Counted from the first letter of the stretch, positions 50,591 through 60,489 are shown. The stretch: DNA of 64,000 bases from Sphingobium lactosutens (GCF_013393185.1 NZ_QJQX01000085.1:1-64000); one strand, 5' to 3'. Numbers and translations: made by a program. The notes: generated by a model from the sequence alone, not told the origin.

Positions 50591-53397
50591 AGCGGCTTGC
50601 CTCGCTCATCGCCCTGGTGCTGCTCGGCGTTGCCGTGCCCACGCGCGCGCAGATGACCACCAATCAAGCGCGCGAAGAGGGCAAGTCCCTCGGCAACGCG
50701 ATGCGGAGCGATGAGGCCCGGGTTCCTAAGAATGACGCCCAAGCCATGATCGTGCCGGGCTACCAGGGGACTGACCTGCTCGAGGCAGATTATTTCAGCA
50801 ATCCCGACAGGCTCGCCAATGACGCCCATGCTCTCAAAGGGGCGAGCGAAGCCTATCAGATTGCGACCGACGCCAACAAAAGCCGCCCCACCTTTCCAGG
50901 TGACGAGCTCCAGGCCGTCACGGCCAATGCGTCGGCGATCGAGAATGATCCCTCCACCCAGCTGGGCGGCGAGAGCATCAGCGGCGGCAGTGGCGAGTGC
51001 AAGCCCCTGCCGGCGGAAGAAAGCCAGATCTATTATGACGCCACCTGCGACACGGGGGTTGTCGTCAATTCGGTGCCATCGGAAACCGTCTATAGCTGCC
51101 CCCCTGGTTGGACGCTTGGCGGCGCCACCTGCTCCACGGTCGAAACCGTTCCGGCCAGCGTCCGCTATAGCTGCGAGGCAGGCTGGACCTTGAGCGGCGC
51201 ACAATGTGCGCAGACGCAGCCGGCCAATGTGAGCGCCTATAGCTGCCCGGCAGGATGGACGCTCAATGGCAGCAGGTGCAGCCGAACCCTCAGCGAGAAT
51301 GCCAATCAAACGGGGTACAGCTGTCCCAACGGCTACAGCCTGGCCGGATCAGTCTGTCAGAGGACCGTCACCACCGGCGCAACGCCGAGCTACTCCTGTC
51401 CGAGCGGCTATTCGCTATCGGGCACGAGTTGTTCGCGCAATTTCAGCTATGCCGCCACCGCGACACATAGCTGTGAGCCAGGCTGGACCCTAAATGGCAC
51501 CACCTGTTCGCGCCAGCTGACGCAGCCCGCCACGCAAAGCTATTCTTGCCCCACCGGCTACAGCTTGGAAAACGGAACCTGCTCCCAAAGCGCCAATTAT
51601 CAGGCGACCGCCACCTATAGCTGCCCCAGCGGCGGAACGGTCCAGGGTAGCCAGTGCGTCACCACCAACACGACTTCGGCCACGCCCACCTATGCCTGTC
51701 CTTATTATTACTACAACCCAGGCACCATGTTCGGGGGCGGCGGTCCCTATTGCGTGCTGCGCAAGGCGGAATTCGCTGGCAAGAAATGCGCGCCCACCGG
51801 CACTAATCCCGGGAGTATCGAATTCCTGCGCGAGCAAAAAGCGTCGGGCGATACATTTTGTCTTTATAAGCCACTCACGACCTATACCTGTCCGAGCGCC
51901 GCGTGGAACTTCGATCCCGCCTATAATCAGTGCGTATCGAACGTCGTGCAGAACGGCGTTGTCACCTATACCTGCCCGCAAGGCGGCAGCCTGCAGGGCA
52001 CCGCCTGTTACCACAACGATGTGACCGGAGCCTCGGTCACCTATGTCTGCCCTGCCGATTACGCCTTGTCAGGCCAGACATGTGTCAAATCCGAATATAA
52101 ACAGGCTAACGTCCAATATAGCTGTCCGACCGGCGGGAACCTCTCGGGCGTAACCTGCAATGTGAACGAGCAGATCGCGGCATCCGTGAGCTATGCTTGT
52201 CCCTCCGGCTACAGCCTCACTGGCACAACATGTTCGCGAACCGACACATTGCCGGGCACGCCGGTCTATGCTTGTTCGACCGGCTATTCGCTCAGCGGCA
52301 CGACCTGCACCAGAACGGAAGACCAGGCAGCGACGCCCATCTATGCCTGCCCGACCGGCTTTGTCCTTTCGGGCTCACAATGCACGGCGACCGTCGCTGC
52401 GCCGCCCATCTATTATTGTCCCGCCGATTTCACCCTTTCTGGCCAGACATGCTCGCGAACCCACAGCCAGCCCGCCGCGTCACACCAGCAATGCCCTAAG
52501 GGCGCGAACAGCAACCCAGACGGCAGCTGCTCTACGCAGGATCCGCAAAATGACTGCGGCGCCCTTCAAGGCAACCCGCAGTGCAGCTGGAAATATGATA
52601 ATTGTCTCGACGAGACCCCGTCCGCCGATGGGTGCAAGATGATGGAGAAGGTCTATCGCTGCCCGGTACCGGGCGCAATGGTGCAGCAGCCCCCAAAATA
52701 TGTGTGCGGCGATGATGTCTATTGCATCAACGGAGACTGCGAAGCGATCAGCCGAGAGGCATCGACCGAGTTCGAGGATGCGCTGACGGCGCTGCACGCG
52801 ATCGACACGGCGGGCAAGGATTTCGACCCCGATGACATGCATGTGTTTCCCGGGACCCGGGACACCTGCCACAAGCCGATATTCGGCGTCGTCAATTGCT
52901 GCGCGGGCAAGGTCTCGGGGCTGCTGCCGCTCGGCATCGGCGGCGCGGCTCTCGCTGGTGCGATCAGCGGCAATGTCGCGGCTCTCGCCGGCGTCGCCAC
53001 CCAGTTCCTCACGACCTTCCTCTGCTCGACCGATGAGAAGATGCTCGATGTGAAGGATCGCATGGGCTTTTGCACCTTCGTGGGCAGCTATTGCTCGAGC
53101 AGCGTGCTCGGCGTCTGCAAGACCAAACGGAAGACCTATTGCTGTTTTGAGAGCAAGCTCTCGCGCATTCTTCAGGAACAGGGTCGACCGCAGATCAACA
53201 AACCGTTCGGCAAACCTAAGTCCGAACAGTGCGAAGGCTTCACGGTCGAAGAATTCTCGCGCCTTGATCTCTCGGTGATGGACTTCACCGACGTCTACTC
53301 CGACTTCATGAACGCCGCGCGGATGCCTGACGAAATCGAGACGATGAACGACATTCAACAGAAAATACAGGACTATTATGAACTGCATAGTCAGTGA
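50587..53397 (+). CDS. traN: Conjugation mating-pair stabilisation protein TraN with expanded Cys repeats
   Basis: A 936-residue outer membrane protein with signal peptide (ending TRAQ). Residues about 168-640 hold roughly 17 tandem units of the form Y-x-C-P-x-G-[WY]-x-L-x-G-x-x-C, one of them enlarged by about 35 residues. The C-terminal third has the TraN core (FGVVNCCAGKVSGLLPLGIG, CKTKRKTYCCFESKLSRIL). TraN holds mating cells together by binding recipient surface proteins. F TraN is about 600 residues, so the repeat block is an expansion. It overlaps trbC and traF. Confidence 0.92.
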   Translation: MKRLASLIALVLLGVAVPTRAQMTTNQAREEGKSLGNAMRSDEARVPKNDAQAMIVPGYQGTDLLEADYFSNPDRLANDAHALKGASEAYQIATDANKSRPTFPGDELQAVTANASAIENDPSTQLGGESISGGSGECKPLPAEESQIYYDATCDTGVVVNSVPSETVYSCPPGWTLGGATCSTVETVPASVRYSCEAGWTLSGAQCAQTQPANVSAYSCPAGWTLNGSRCSRTLSENANQTGYSCPNGYSLAGSVCQRTVTTGATPSYSCPSGYSLSGTSCSRNFSYAATATHSCEPGWTLNGTTCSRQLTQPATQSYSCPTGYSLENGTCSQSANYQATATYSCPSGGTVQGSQCVTTNTTSATPTYACPYYYYNPGTMFGGGGPYCVLRKAEFAGKKCAPTGTNPGSIEFLREQKASGDTFCLYKPLTTYTCPSAAWNFDPAYNQCVSNVVQNGVVTYTCPQGGSLQGTACYHNDVTGASVTYVCPADYALSGQTCVKSEYKQANVQYSCPTGGNLSGVTCNVNEQIAASVSYACPSGYSLTGTTCSRTDTLPGTPVYACSTGYSLSGTTCTRTEDQAATPIYACPTGFVLSGSQCTATVAAPPIYYCPADFTLSGQTCSRTHSQPAASHQQCPKGANSNPDGSCSTQDPQNDCGALQGNPQCSWKYDNCLDETPSADGCKMMEKVYRCPVPGAMVQQPPKYVCGDDVYCINGDCEAISREASTEFEDALTALHAIDTAGKDFDPDDMHVFPGTRDTCHKPIFGVVNCCAGKVSGLLPLGIGGAALAGAISGNVAALAGVATQFLTTFLCSTDEKMLDVKDRMGFCTFVGSYCSSSVLGVCKTKRKTYCCFESKLSRILQEQGRPQINKPFGKPKSEQCEGFTVEEFSRLDLSVMDFTDVYSDFMNAARMPDEIETMNDIQQKIQDYYELHSQ
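51090..52497 (+). repeat. Tandem Cys-rich repeat block inside traN
   Basis: About 17 degenerate units of 23-28 codons, each with two cysteines about 10 residues apart and starting Y[ST]C[PE]. DNA copies differ enough to make slippage less likely now, but the block looks grown by duplication. It may vary between strains and set recipient specificity. Confidence 0.8.
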
Positions 53398-53428
53398 CTT
53401 TTGGACATCTGGTCGGGGAAAATCACGC

Positions 53429-54238
53429 ATGAATACCCCGGCAACGCTCTTGATGCTGCTGCTGGCCCTCTCCCCTGTCGCAGCGCCGGTGCGCGCACAG
53501 GACGCGGGTGCTCATGCCGACACCCAGCGGCCGGACAATGATTTCTACTGCGGTGAACGCCGGCTCGGCCAGTGGTTCTATTGCAGCAAACCCAAGGCTC
53601 CGGAGAAACAGTCACCGGCAGCGCCACAGGCGAGTGCGGCCGATCGCATGGCAGCGATCACCAGGGAACTGAATGAGCTCAAGGCCAAGGCGATCCTCGA
53701 CCCGACCGAGGACAATGTGATCGCCTATGTCCGCTTTCAGCGTGAGCAGCTGGACCGAGCCTCAACCTTCTCGGACACCTGGCAGCGCGCGCTCTGGCAG
53801 AATCCGGACCTCGACTATACCTTGCAACGCCCCGTCAACACGGTGGGCAAGCGGGCTTGGCTCGACAACCGTAAGGCCGATCGCAATGCGGTGCTGACCA
53901 ATCTTGGCCAGCGGTACGGGCTTTTCTATTTCTACGCGCAGAGCTGCGGCGCCTGCGACATATTCGCGCCGATCCTGCGTTCGGTCGCGGACAGCCACCG
54001 CATGGCGGTGATGGCTGTATCCATGGACGGCGGACCCAGCCGTGATTTCCCCAACTATGTCGTTGATACCGGGCAGCGGTCCCGCATGGGCGTGCCGGGC
54101 AATGAGACGCCAGCGCTTGTATTGTTCGACACCGCGACCAAGCGCGCCATCCCGGTGGGCTTTGGCATCCTCTCGGGCGACGAGATCATGGACCGGATCT
54201 TCATGCTGACCAACACCAAGGTGGGGAGCGACTTCTGA
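53429..54238 (+). CDS. traF: Conjugation protein TraF, thioredoxin-like
   Basis: A 269-residue periplasmic protein. The signal peptide ends PVRAQ; the mature N-terminus has FYCGERRLGQWFYCSKPK and the thioredoxin-like domain YFYAQSCGACDIFAPIL. The CGAC pair suggests redox activity in pilus protein folding. A start at 53378 would overlap traN and add 17 residues before the signal, so 53429 is preferred. Confidence 0.9.
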   Translation: MNTPATLLMLLLALSPVAAPVRAQDAGAHADTQRPDNDFYCGERRLGQWFYCSKPKAPEKQSPAAPQASAADRMAAITRELNELKAKAILDPTEDNVIAYVRFQREQLDRASTFSDTWQRALWQNPDLDYTLQRPVNTVGKRAWLDNRKADRNAVLTNLGQRYGLFYFYAQSCGACDIFAPILRSVADSHRMAVMAVSMDGGPSRDFPNYVVDTGQRSRMGVPGNETPALVLFDTATKRAIPVGFGILSGDEIMDRIFMLTNTKVGSDF

Positions 54239-55704
54239 TGGCAGAGGGCACCAAGGCCGGCCGGTTCGGCCTCTTCCTCACAGGGGCGGGATCGGCGGCC
54301 GCCATAATAGCTGCCACCCATCTTGCGGTGATTGGCGTCGCCAATGCCAATGTGGCTTCGGAAATGAACAGCTTCTTCAGCGAAGCGGGCGGCGCGGCTA
54401 ACGTCACCGGGCCGTCCGCCTTTCAGGGCCAGTCCGCTGGCTATTATTCGCTCGGCAATGTCTGGACCCGCTTTCCGCAAAAGAGCGTGTCACCCTTCAA
54501 CCTCCAGCTTCCAAGCGCTCGCGCCGGCTGCGGCGGCATCGATCTTTTTGCTGGCTCTTTCTCCTTCATCAATGCGTCAGAGATCGTGGCGATGCTCAAG
54601 GCGACCGCCAACAATGCACTGGGCTTCGCGTTCAAACTCGCAATCGACTCCGTTTCGCCGGAGATCGGCAAAGTGATGGACGAGTTCAGCCAGAAGGCGC
54701 AGCTCCTCAACCAAATGAACATTTCGAGCTGCGAGACGGCGCAGGCGCTGGTCGGCGGCATCTGGCCGACGATGGACACGACCCGCGCGACCATCTGCGA
54801 AGCGGTTGGGAACAGCCAGGGCGTCTTCTCCGACTGGGCCGCGTCGCGCCAGGGCTGCAACAATGGCGGCAGCCGGGACAGCACGATCGCGGGCAACAGC
54901 GATACCGCGATGAAGGATCAGCTCGTCGGCGAACACCACAATTACACCTGGGAGGCGCTCAAGAAATCCGCCAAATTTGGCGCCTTCGACCAGGATTTTT
55001 CCGAATATGTGATGACGCTGGTAGGCACCATCGTCACCCGTCCGTCCGCGGATTCGAGCGTCGGCGGTAAGGTGGTCATGTTTGGCCCGGCCGAAGAAGC
55101 CGTGGTGACCGCCCTGCTCGATGGCACCGACAATGCGCCAGCGGTCAAGGTACTCAAATGCAATGACAGCGATTGCTATGATGTGGGGGAGACCAGGCTC
55201 TCGGTTCCCGCGTCTTCGGCCCTGCGGCCGCGCATCCGGCGGATGATCAGCGACATGAGCATCAAGGCTCGGACCAACGGCACATTGACCGCGGCGGAAA
55301 AGCAGCTGCTTAACATGGCAACGATCCCGCTCTACAAGATTCTCACCGTGCAGGCCTTTGCGCATAATGCGCTGACCGACGGCGAAATAGAGGCGCTATC
55401 TGAAATTGTAGCGGTCGATATCCTCAATGCCATGCTTGATAATATGCTTGACCGGGTCGAGCAGTCGAAGGTCCATTACCAGACGGCGGACCAGGCGACC
55501 GCCGAGCAGTGGAAGGCGCAGATCGCCGCCACACGGCAGAAGTTCGGGCAGCGCGAGGTGAAGCTCAACAACAAGCTCCAGCTCACCTATCAGGTGATCA
55601 ACCGGAGCGTGTTCCTGGAATCGACGCTGCAAAACACGATGTCGCCTGGAATGGCGGCAGCGCTCAATTTCTCGCGTGGGCTGAGCGCCCAGGGCGTCCG
55701 GTAA
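54238..55704 (+). CDS. traH: Conjugation protein TraH
   Basis: A 488-residue exported protein with the TraH patterns FNLQLPSARAGCGGIDLFAG and SFSFINASEIVAMLKATANN, plus a C-terminal coiled-coil (LDRVEQSKVHYQTADQATAE). It works in F-pilus assembly with TraF and TraW. Its start shares a base with the traF stop. Confidence 0.92.
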   Translation: MAEGTKAGRFGLFLTGAGSAAAIIAATHLAVIGVANANVASEMNSFFSEAGGAANVTGPSAFQGQSAGYYSLGNVWTRFPQKSVSPFNLQLPSARAGCGGIDLFAGSFSFINASEIVAMLKATANNALGFAFKLAIDSVSPEIGKVMDEFSQKAQLLNQMNISSCETAQALVGGIWPTMDTTRATICEAVGNSQGVFSDWAASRQGCNNGGSRDSTIAGNSDTAMKDQLVGEHHNYTWEALKKSAKFGAFDQDFSEYVMTLVGTIVTRPSADSSVGGKVVMFGPAEEAVVTALLDGTDNAPAVKVLKCNDSDCYDVGETRLSVPASSALRPRIRRMISDMSIKARTNGTLTAAEKQLLNMATIPLYKILTVQAFAHNALTDGEIEALSEIVAVDILNAMLDNMLDRVEQSKVHYQTADQATAEQWKAQIAATRQKFGQREVKLNNKLQLTYQVINRSVFLESTLQNTMSPGMAAALNFSRGLSAQGVR

Positions 55705-55716
55705 GGGGCGCGGACC

Positions 55717-58491
55717 ATGCTGGAGGTCTTCACGGTCGGCGGCGGGGAATATCTCGTCAACATCTTCAACGCGGTGTCCGCCTGGACCGGAGGCGGCGGC
55801 TATCGTTCCCTGATCCGCGTGATCATGGTGATGGGCCTCATCTACTCGCTGCTCGTAGTGGCGTTCACGCTCAACTATAAGGCCTGGCTCAACTGGTTCC
55901 TGCAGGCGACCGCCATCTACCTCTGCCTTATGGTGCCCACGGTCGATATCAAGGTGACCGATCGGGTTAATCCGAGCCTTGCGCCCGCAACGGTCGCCCA
56001 CGTGCCCTTGGGGCTTGGGGTGCTGGCGAGCTTCACAACCCAGATCGGCGATTATCTGACCCGCACGGCAGAAACCGTGTTCGTGAGCCCGAGCGCGCTC
56101 AACTATAGCAGCAATGGCCTGATCTATGGTGCCCGCCTGTTCGACGCGACGCGCAATTTCAACATTCGCGATGCCGAGTTTTCTGCCAATCTCGACCATT
56201 ATATGAAGCAGTGCGTCTTTGGCGACATCATGCTCTATCAGAAGTCGCTAACGGATCTCGCCAACGCCACCAACCTCTGGGCGGCGATCGCCTCCGACGC
56301 GGAATCCCGGTCGCAGGAATGGCTCGAGAGGAGCGGCGGCACGGTCACACCCTATATCGTGACCTGTAGGCAAGCCTACTCGATGCTGGATGCGCAATGG
56401 ACGTCCATGATCGAAGCCAATTCAAAGATCTGGGGACTGGAACTCTATCCCAAGCTCTCCGAAGCGGTGGCGCAGGCCAAGCTCCGCAGTGACCTGCCAA
56501 TCGTCAACCAGGCCTTCACCCAATCAAGCGACGGCTTTGTCGAGACGATGCGGCAAAATACAGCCATTAATGCGTTCATGCAGGCGCGCACCAACATGAG
56601 CGGCAGCGCGATCGACGCTTTCGCGCAGACGCGTGCGGATATCCAGGCGCGCAACACCTATAACAGCATCGCGCAGCAGGCGATGACATGGGTGCCGATC
56701 CTCAACGTCGTGCTGACGGTCGTGTTCTTCGCCATGTTCCCGGTCATCTTCCCGCTCTTCCTGATGCCACAGACCGGGCTGTCGGCGCTGAAGGGCTATG
56801 CGACGGGGTTCTTTTATCTGGCAGCCTGGGGACCGCTTTATGTCATTCTCCATATGATCTGTATGACGCGAGCCGAAGCTGCCGCCACGGGCGTTGCCAA
56901 GGGCGGTATGACGCTTGGCACCTATGCCGGGATCGGTGCGGTCAACGTGGAAACCGCGACCATCGCCGGGTTCATGCTGATGAGCGTGCCATTCCTCGCT
57001 GCGGGTCTGGCGCGCGGAGCCATGTCGATTGCCGGGCAGTCCATGTCGATGCTGGCGCCCGCGCAGAATGCGGCCGAAGCAGCGGCGCTGGAAGAAACAA
57101 CCGGCAACTATGCTTACGGCAATGTAAGCTGGGCCAATCAGACGTCGAACATGCGCCAAAGTGACCAGTGGAACACAGCAGCTTCCTATCAGGCGGGGAG
57201 CGCTGCCTCCAGCTGGCGGCATGACAATGGCGGGATCGTATCGAGCTTCGGCAATGGGCAGGAGGTCATTGATACCTCGCACGCTATCTCCCGGCTTTCG
57301 TTTACTCCAACGGCCAACACCGGCTTTGTGTCGGAGATGCGGGAGCAGGCGCATGAGGCGCATCGGCAGGCTCAGGCGTACCGAGCGGCTGCAAACGACA
57401 TTCTCACCAGCACGCACACGGATCGCAGTGCATCCGGCATTTCATCAGAGCGATCGTCCGGGTGGGATACCAGCGTGGGGCGGAGTTCGAGCACGTCGAT
57501 CGAGCAGACCGACCGGCGATCGGGCAGCAGTTCGTCGGGTATCGATCAGCGCAGTTCGACCGCACTTGGGCAGTCGGAAAGCCGGGGGCGAGATTGGACC
57601 ACTAATCGCAATGAACAGGTCAGCGGCAGCTTGGGCAGCCAACTTGGCCTGGGAGGCAGAGGCGGTAAGTCGGGGCTTAGTTCGGGCCTAAGTGGAAGCG
57701 TCGCGCTTACTGGGAGTCAGAATGATCTTCTCAGCCAAGGTTTCAAAGAAACGCGGTCTAGCGAGGAGTCCAGCAATTCGTTCAGTGGCGTCCGCGATGA
57801 GCATTCGACCGGCAACAACGCCTCAATGTCGGATGGAACATACGAAAAGGGCGGGACCTTCGCTCGCGCATCAACAACCAGTTCATCGTCGCTAGGCCGC
57901 GAAGATGCTCTCTCGCGTGCACGGTCCTATCAGGAATCAGCTGAGAAGCTGGAAGAATTGTCGCAGCAACTTTCTCGCGACGCGAGCTATGCTGAGACGC
58001 ACGGGATGCAGCTCAGCGAAAATCTCAGTCAGGAACTGGCGAAGTGGTATCGACAGGAACAGATGAACAATCCGGGTCTAGATGCACCGGAACTCTGGGC
58101 CACGGAGCTGACCGACCATCAACGCGCGGCACGCGATGGCATGATCAGCCGGTGGATGAGCGATAAGCAGGAAGCAATCCGAGCAGAGGTGCAGGGGAGC
58201 CTTCATGAACCCGAGATTGTTGAGGTGCCGCATCGAAGCACCGGTGGCTTTGACGATGTGCGCAGGAGCTACCATCCCCAAGGTGTCGCCGGGTTAGCAA
58301 CCGGACCCGAATTGGGTGACCCCGAAGCGGCCGCCAAAATCATCGCAGAGGGCGAGAAATCCTACGCGAACGACAAGACTACGGCATATGCAGGGCGCGC
58401 AGGGCATATCCAAGGGGCCAGCGATCTCGAAAGCAATGTCAGTCGGCAGACAGGGCGAGAGTTCTTCCAGAGCCGACCCCCAGACGATTGA
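55717..58491 (+). CDS. traG: Conjugation protein TraG
   Basis: A 924-residue inner membrane protein. The N-terminal domain has membrane helices (IMVMGLIYSLLVVAFTLNY, then VLTVVFFAMFPVIFPLFLM, then GYATGFFYLAAWGPLYVILH). The large C-terminal half (about residues 450-924) is polar and rich in Ser, Gly and Gln. TraG acts in pilus assembly, mating stabilisation and entry exclusion. It is the last tra gene and is not the VirD4/TraG coupling protein, since no Walker motifs are present. Confidence 0.9.
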   Translation: MLEVFTVGGGEYLVNIFNAVSAWTGGGGYRSLIRVIMVMGLIYSLLVVAFTLNYKAWLNWFLQATAIYLCLMVPTVDIKVTDRVNPSLAPATVAHVPLGLGVLASFTTQIGDYLTRTAETVFVSPSALNYSSNGLIYGARLFDATRNFNIRDAEFSANLDHYMKQCVFGDIMLYQKSLTDLANATNLWAAIASDAESRSQEWLERSGGTVTPYIVTCRQAYSMLDAQWTSMIEANSKIWGLELYPKLSEAVAQAKLRSDLPIVNQAFTQSSDGFVETMRQNTAINAFMQARTNMSGSAIDAFAQTRADIQARNTYNSIAQQAMTWVPILNVVLTVVFFAMFPVIFPLFLMPQTGLSALKGYATGFFYLAAWGPLYVILHMICMTRAEAAATGVAKGGMTLGTYAGIGAVNVETATIAGFMLMSVPFLAAGLARGAMSIAGQSMSMLAPAQNAAEAAALEETTGNYAYGNVSWANQTSNMRQSDQWNTAASYQAGSAASSWRHDNGGIVSSFGNGQEVIDTSHAISRLSFTPTANTGFVSEMREQAHEAHRQAQAYRAAANDILTSTHTDRSASGISSERSSGWDTSVGRSSSTSIEQTDRRSGSSSSGIDQRSSTALGQSESRGRDWTTNRNEQVSGSLGSQLGLGGRGGKSGLSSGLSGSVALTGSQNDLLSQGFKETRSSEESSNSFSGVRDEHSTGNNASMSDGTYEKGGTFARASTTSSSSLGREDALSRARSYQESAEKLEELSQQLSRDASYAETHGMQLSENLSQELAKWYRQEQMNNPGLDAPELWATELTDHQRAARDGMISRWMSDKQEAIRAEVQGSLHEPEIVEVPHRSTGGFDDVRRSYHPQGVAGLATGPELGDPEAAAKIIAEGEKSYANDKTTAYAGRAGHIQGASDLESNVSRQTGREFFQSRPPDD

Positions 58492-58494
58492 GGA

Positions 58495-58689
58495 TCACCG
58501 GGCGACGTAGAAGTATAGCAGGGCGCCCAAAATCAGCAGCAAGCTTATCCCCTGACCGATAAGATTACCGACCGTCGCCTCGCTGGTATCATCAGCATCA
58601 TATCTATGAGAAAGCTGCGGCTCAGCGTGCCTGATGATCGGCGCACTCAAGGTGTCCTTGGTGATCAGGTATGTTTCAACATCGAGCAT
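58495..58689 (-). CDS. Possible small tail-anchored membrane protein
   Basis: A 64-residue frame convergent with traG. It has an acidic soluble part and one C-terminal hydrophobic helix (LLLILGALLYFYVA). I do not recognise it. Upstream sequence has a GGAGG (on the minus strand near 58697-58701), which supports translation. Confidence 0.45.
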   Translation of the reverse strand: MLDVETYLITKDTLSAPIIRHAEPQLSHRYDADDTSEATVGNLIGQGISLLLILGALLYFYVAR

Positions 58690-58858
58690 CGCGCAAACCT
58701 CCGAGCGTATCCCAATAGCTCACTTCATGTTTGTTTTCAATGTGCTATGCGGATCAGGAGCAGTGACAGCGCGCCCATTTCCTGATTGATGAGACACCCG
58801 AATGAGGATCAGGAGACTGCGCGCTCTGGCGCGATGCGGCGAATAGCTGTCTTAATTT

Positions 58859-58932
58859 CCGCAAATTTCGCGGTGAAAGCGAATTGCCATGCGGCAAATA
58901 GGCGCTATATTCACCGCAAAATACGCGGTGAA
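58859..58932. promoter_or_regulatory. Duplicated palindromic operator of the fic gene
   Basis: CCGCAAATTTCGCGGTGAAA (58859-58878) and CCGCAAAATACGCGGTGAAA (58913-58932) are near-identical 20-bp copies about 54 bp apart, each CCGC-N7-GCGG. The second extends to TTCACCGC-N7-GCGGTGAA and ends 2 bases before the fic start codon region. A smaller TTGCC/GGCAA repeat lies between them. The winged helix of the Fic protein itself is a likely binder. Confidence 0.6.
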
Positions 58933-58934
58933 AA

Positions 58935-60041
58935 ATGACATATATACATGAACGTCCTTCCTGGCCCACATTTACATGGGCAATTGATCGTCTTGCGACC
59001 AAATTAGGCGCTGTTCGACATCGGCAGGGTCGGTTGGTGGGACATATGAGCGCTCTTGGCTTTGCCATGCGCGAAGAAGCGGTCCTTGCTACGCTTACCC
59101 AAGATGTTCTCAAATCCAGCGAAATAGAGGGAGAGCGTCTCGATCAGGACCAGGTCCGCTCATCCATCGCGCGTCGACTGGGTATGGACATTGCTGGCCT
59201 GGTGCAGGCGGACCGTCATGTCGATGGTGTGGTGGAGATGATGCTAGACGCCACGCAGAACTATTCGGCGCCCCTAACCGCAGACCGGCTGTTCGCCTGG
59301 CACGCAGCAATGTTTCCCACTGGCAGAAGCGGTATGACCGCCATCACTGTGGGTGCCTGGCGAACTGATGACAAAGGTCCAATGCAGGTCGTCTCGGGTC
59401 CGATTGGTCGGGAGAGTGTTCACTATGTAGCGCCGGCAGCCGCTAGGCTAGAGGAGGAAATGGCCCGGTTTGTCCAATGGATAGAATCCGATACGGGTAT
59501 CGATCCGGTGCTTAAAGCGGGCATTGCGCATTTCTGGTTCGTGACTTTTCATCCATTCGATGATGGAAATGGCCGAATTGCGCGCGCGATCGCCGACTTG
59601 GCGCTCGCCAGGGCTGAACAAACTGCCCAGCGCTTCTACAGCATGTCCGCTCAGATCCGACAGGAACGCAATGTCTATTACGATCTGCTGGAGGCAACGC
59701 AAAAGCGTGACGGCGACCTCACGGACTGGCTGGAATGGTTTCTTGATTGTCTGGGACGTGCTTTCGACGGCGCGGAACAGACATTGTCGGCTGTCCTGCA
59801 CAAGGCACGCTTCTGGGAAAAATTTGGGACGACGCCAATCAACGACCGGCAGCGCAACATTATAAGCCGACTGCTCAACGGTTTTGAAGGAAAGCTGAAC
59901 TCCTCTAAATGGGCGAAGATCACCAAAGTCTCCGCTGATACCGCGCTTCGGGACATTCAGGACCTTGTCGAAAAGGCTATTCTCGTTCGGGATGACGCAG
60001 GCGGAAGGAGCACCAGCTATTCTCTTGCCGATATCGAATGA
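58935..60041 (+). CDS. Fic-family AMP transferase with DUF4172 domain
   Basis: A 368-residue protein: DUF4172 N-terminus (about 1-85), Fic core, and C-terminal winged-helix (about 285-368). The catalytic motif HPFDDGNGRIAR is complete at residues 206-217. The inhibitory motif [ST]xxxE[GN] is present as SSEIEG (S61, E65, G66), so activity is self-restrained (class II). Fic enzymes transfer AMP to target proteins. The gene stands alone after the tra operon with its own paired operator. Confidence 0.92.
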   Translation: MTYIHERPSWPTFTWAIDRLATKLGAVRHRQGRLVGHMSALGFAMREEAVLATLTQDVLKSSEIEGERLDQDQVRSSIARRLGMDIAGLVQADRHVDGVVEMMLDATQNYSAPLTADRLFAWHAAMFPTGRSGMTAITVGAWRTDDKGPMQVVSGPIGRESVHYVAPAAARLEEEMARFVQWIESDTGIDPVLKAGIAHFWFVTFHPFDDGNGRIARAIADLALARAEQTAQRFYSMSAQIRQERNVYYDLLEATQKRDGDLTDWLEWFLDCLGRAFDGAEQTLSAVLHKARFWEKFGTTPINDRQRNIISRLLNGFEGKLNSSKWAKITKVSADTALRDIQDLVEKAILVRDDAGGRSTSYSLADIE

Positions 60042-60100
60042 GCTGAAAAGAAGCGAGGATGAGCATCAACTTCTGCGAACGGCCTGGGCTGGCCGGGAGC

Positions 60101-60400
60101 GGTCGCTGGCTTGGCGTTCCTCGGCTTCCTCTCCATTCGGTGGGCAAGCCGGGGATCGAACGCGCACAGCATCTGGCAAGCATCCCGATCCTGAGCGTTT
60201 CATCAGCGGCTCTTGCGACACATTGGCGAGCATGGACCTGCTCAAGCCTCTCATTGCCTCTTGGCGACCGCGCCACGTTGCGGATTATCGACCATGCGGA
60301 TCATAGCTTCAAGGTCAGTGCAAAAAGCGGCCGCGCTGCCAGCTATGCAGAAGCCGAAACGCTGGATGGGCTGACAGGCTGATCGGCCTGAACTTCATTG
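60101..60400 (+). pseudogene. Alpha/beta hydrolase (KANL3/Tex30-like), frameshifted C-terminal relic
   Basis: Pieces of one protein appear in different frames: FPLHSVGKPG-like sequence with PGIERAQHLASIPIL in one frame, DTLASMDLLKPLIAS in a second, and GDRATLRIIDHADHSFKVS back in the first. The catalytic His would be in DHADHSF. At least two frameshifts and a missing N-terminus mark it as dead. The next 90 bases to 60489 hold nothing recognisable. Confidence 0.6.
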
Positions 60401-60489
60401 GCGCGTCCATCCAGCTCTCCGGCGGAGAGGCGGAAGGGCTTCGATCATGGTACAAGACGCAGGCGGCCGCCATTTGCTATTGCACGGGA

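Noticed and set aside
51090-52497. Regular repeats considered as a CRISPR array
   Set aside because: The repeats are in-frame coding units of traN with divergent DNA and no constant spacers.
55717-58491. TraG considered as the VirD4-type coupling protein that shares this name in other systems
   Set aside because: No Walker motifs are seen; membrane helices and a Ser/Gly-rich tail fit F-type TraG.
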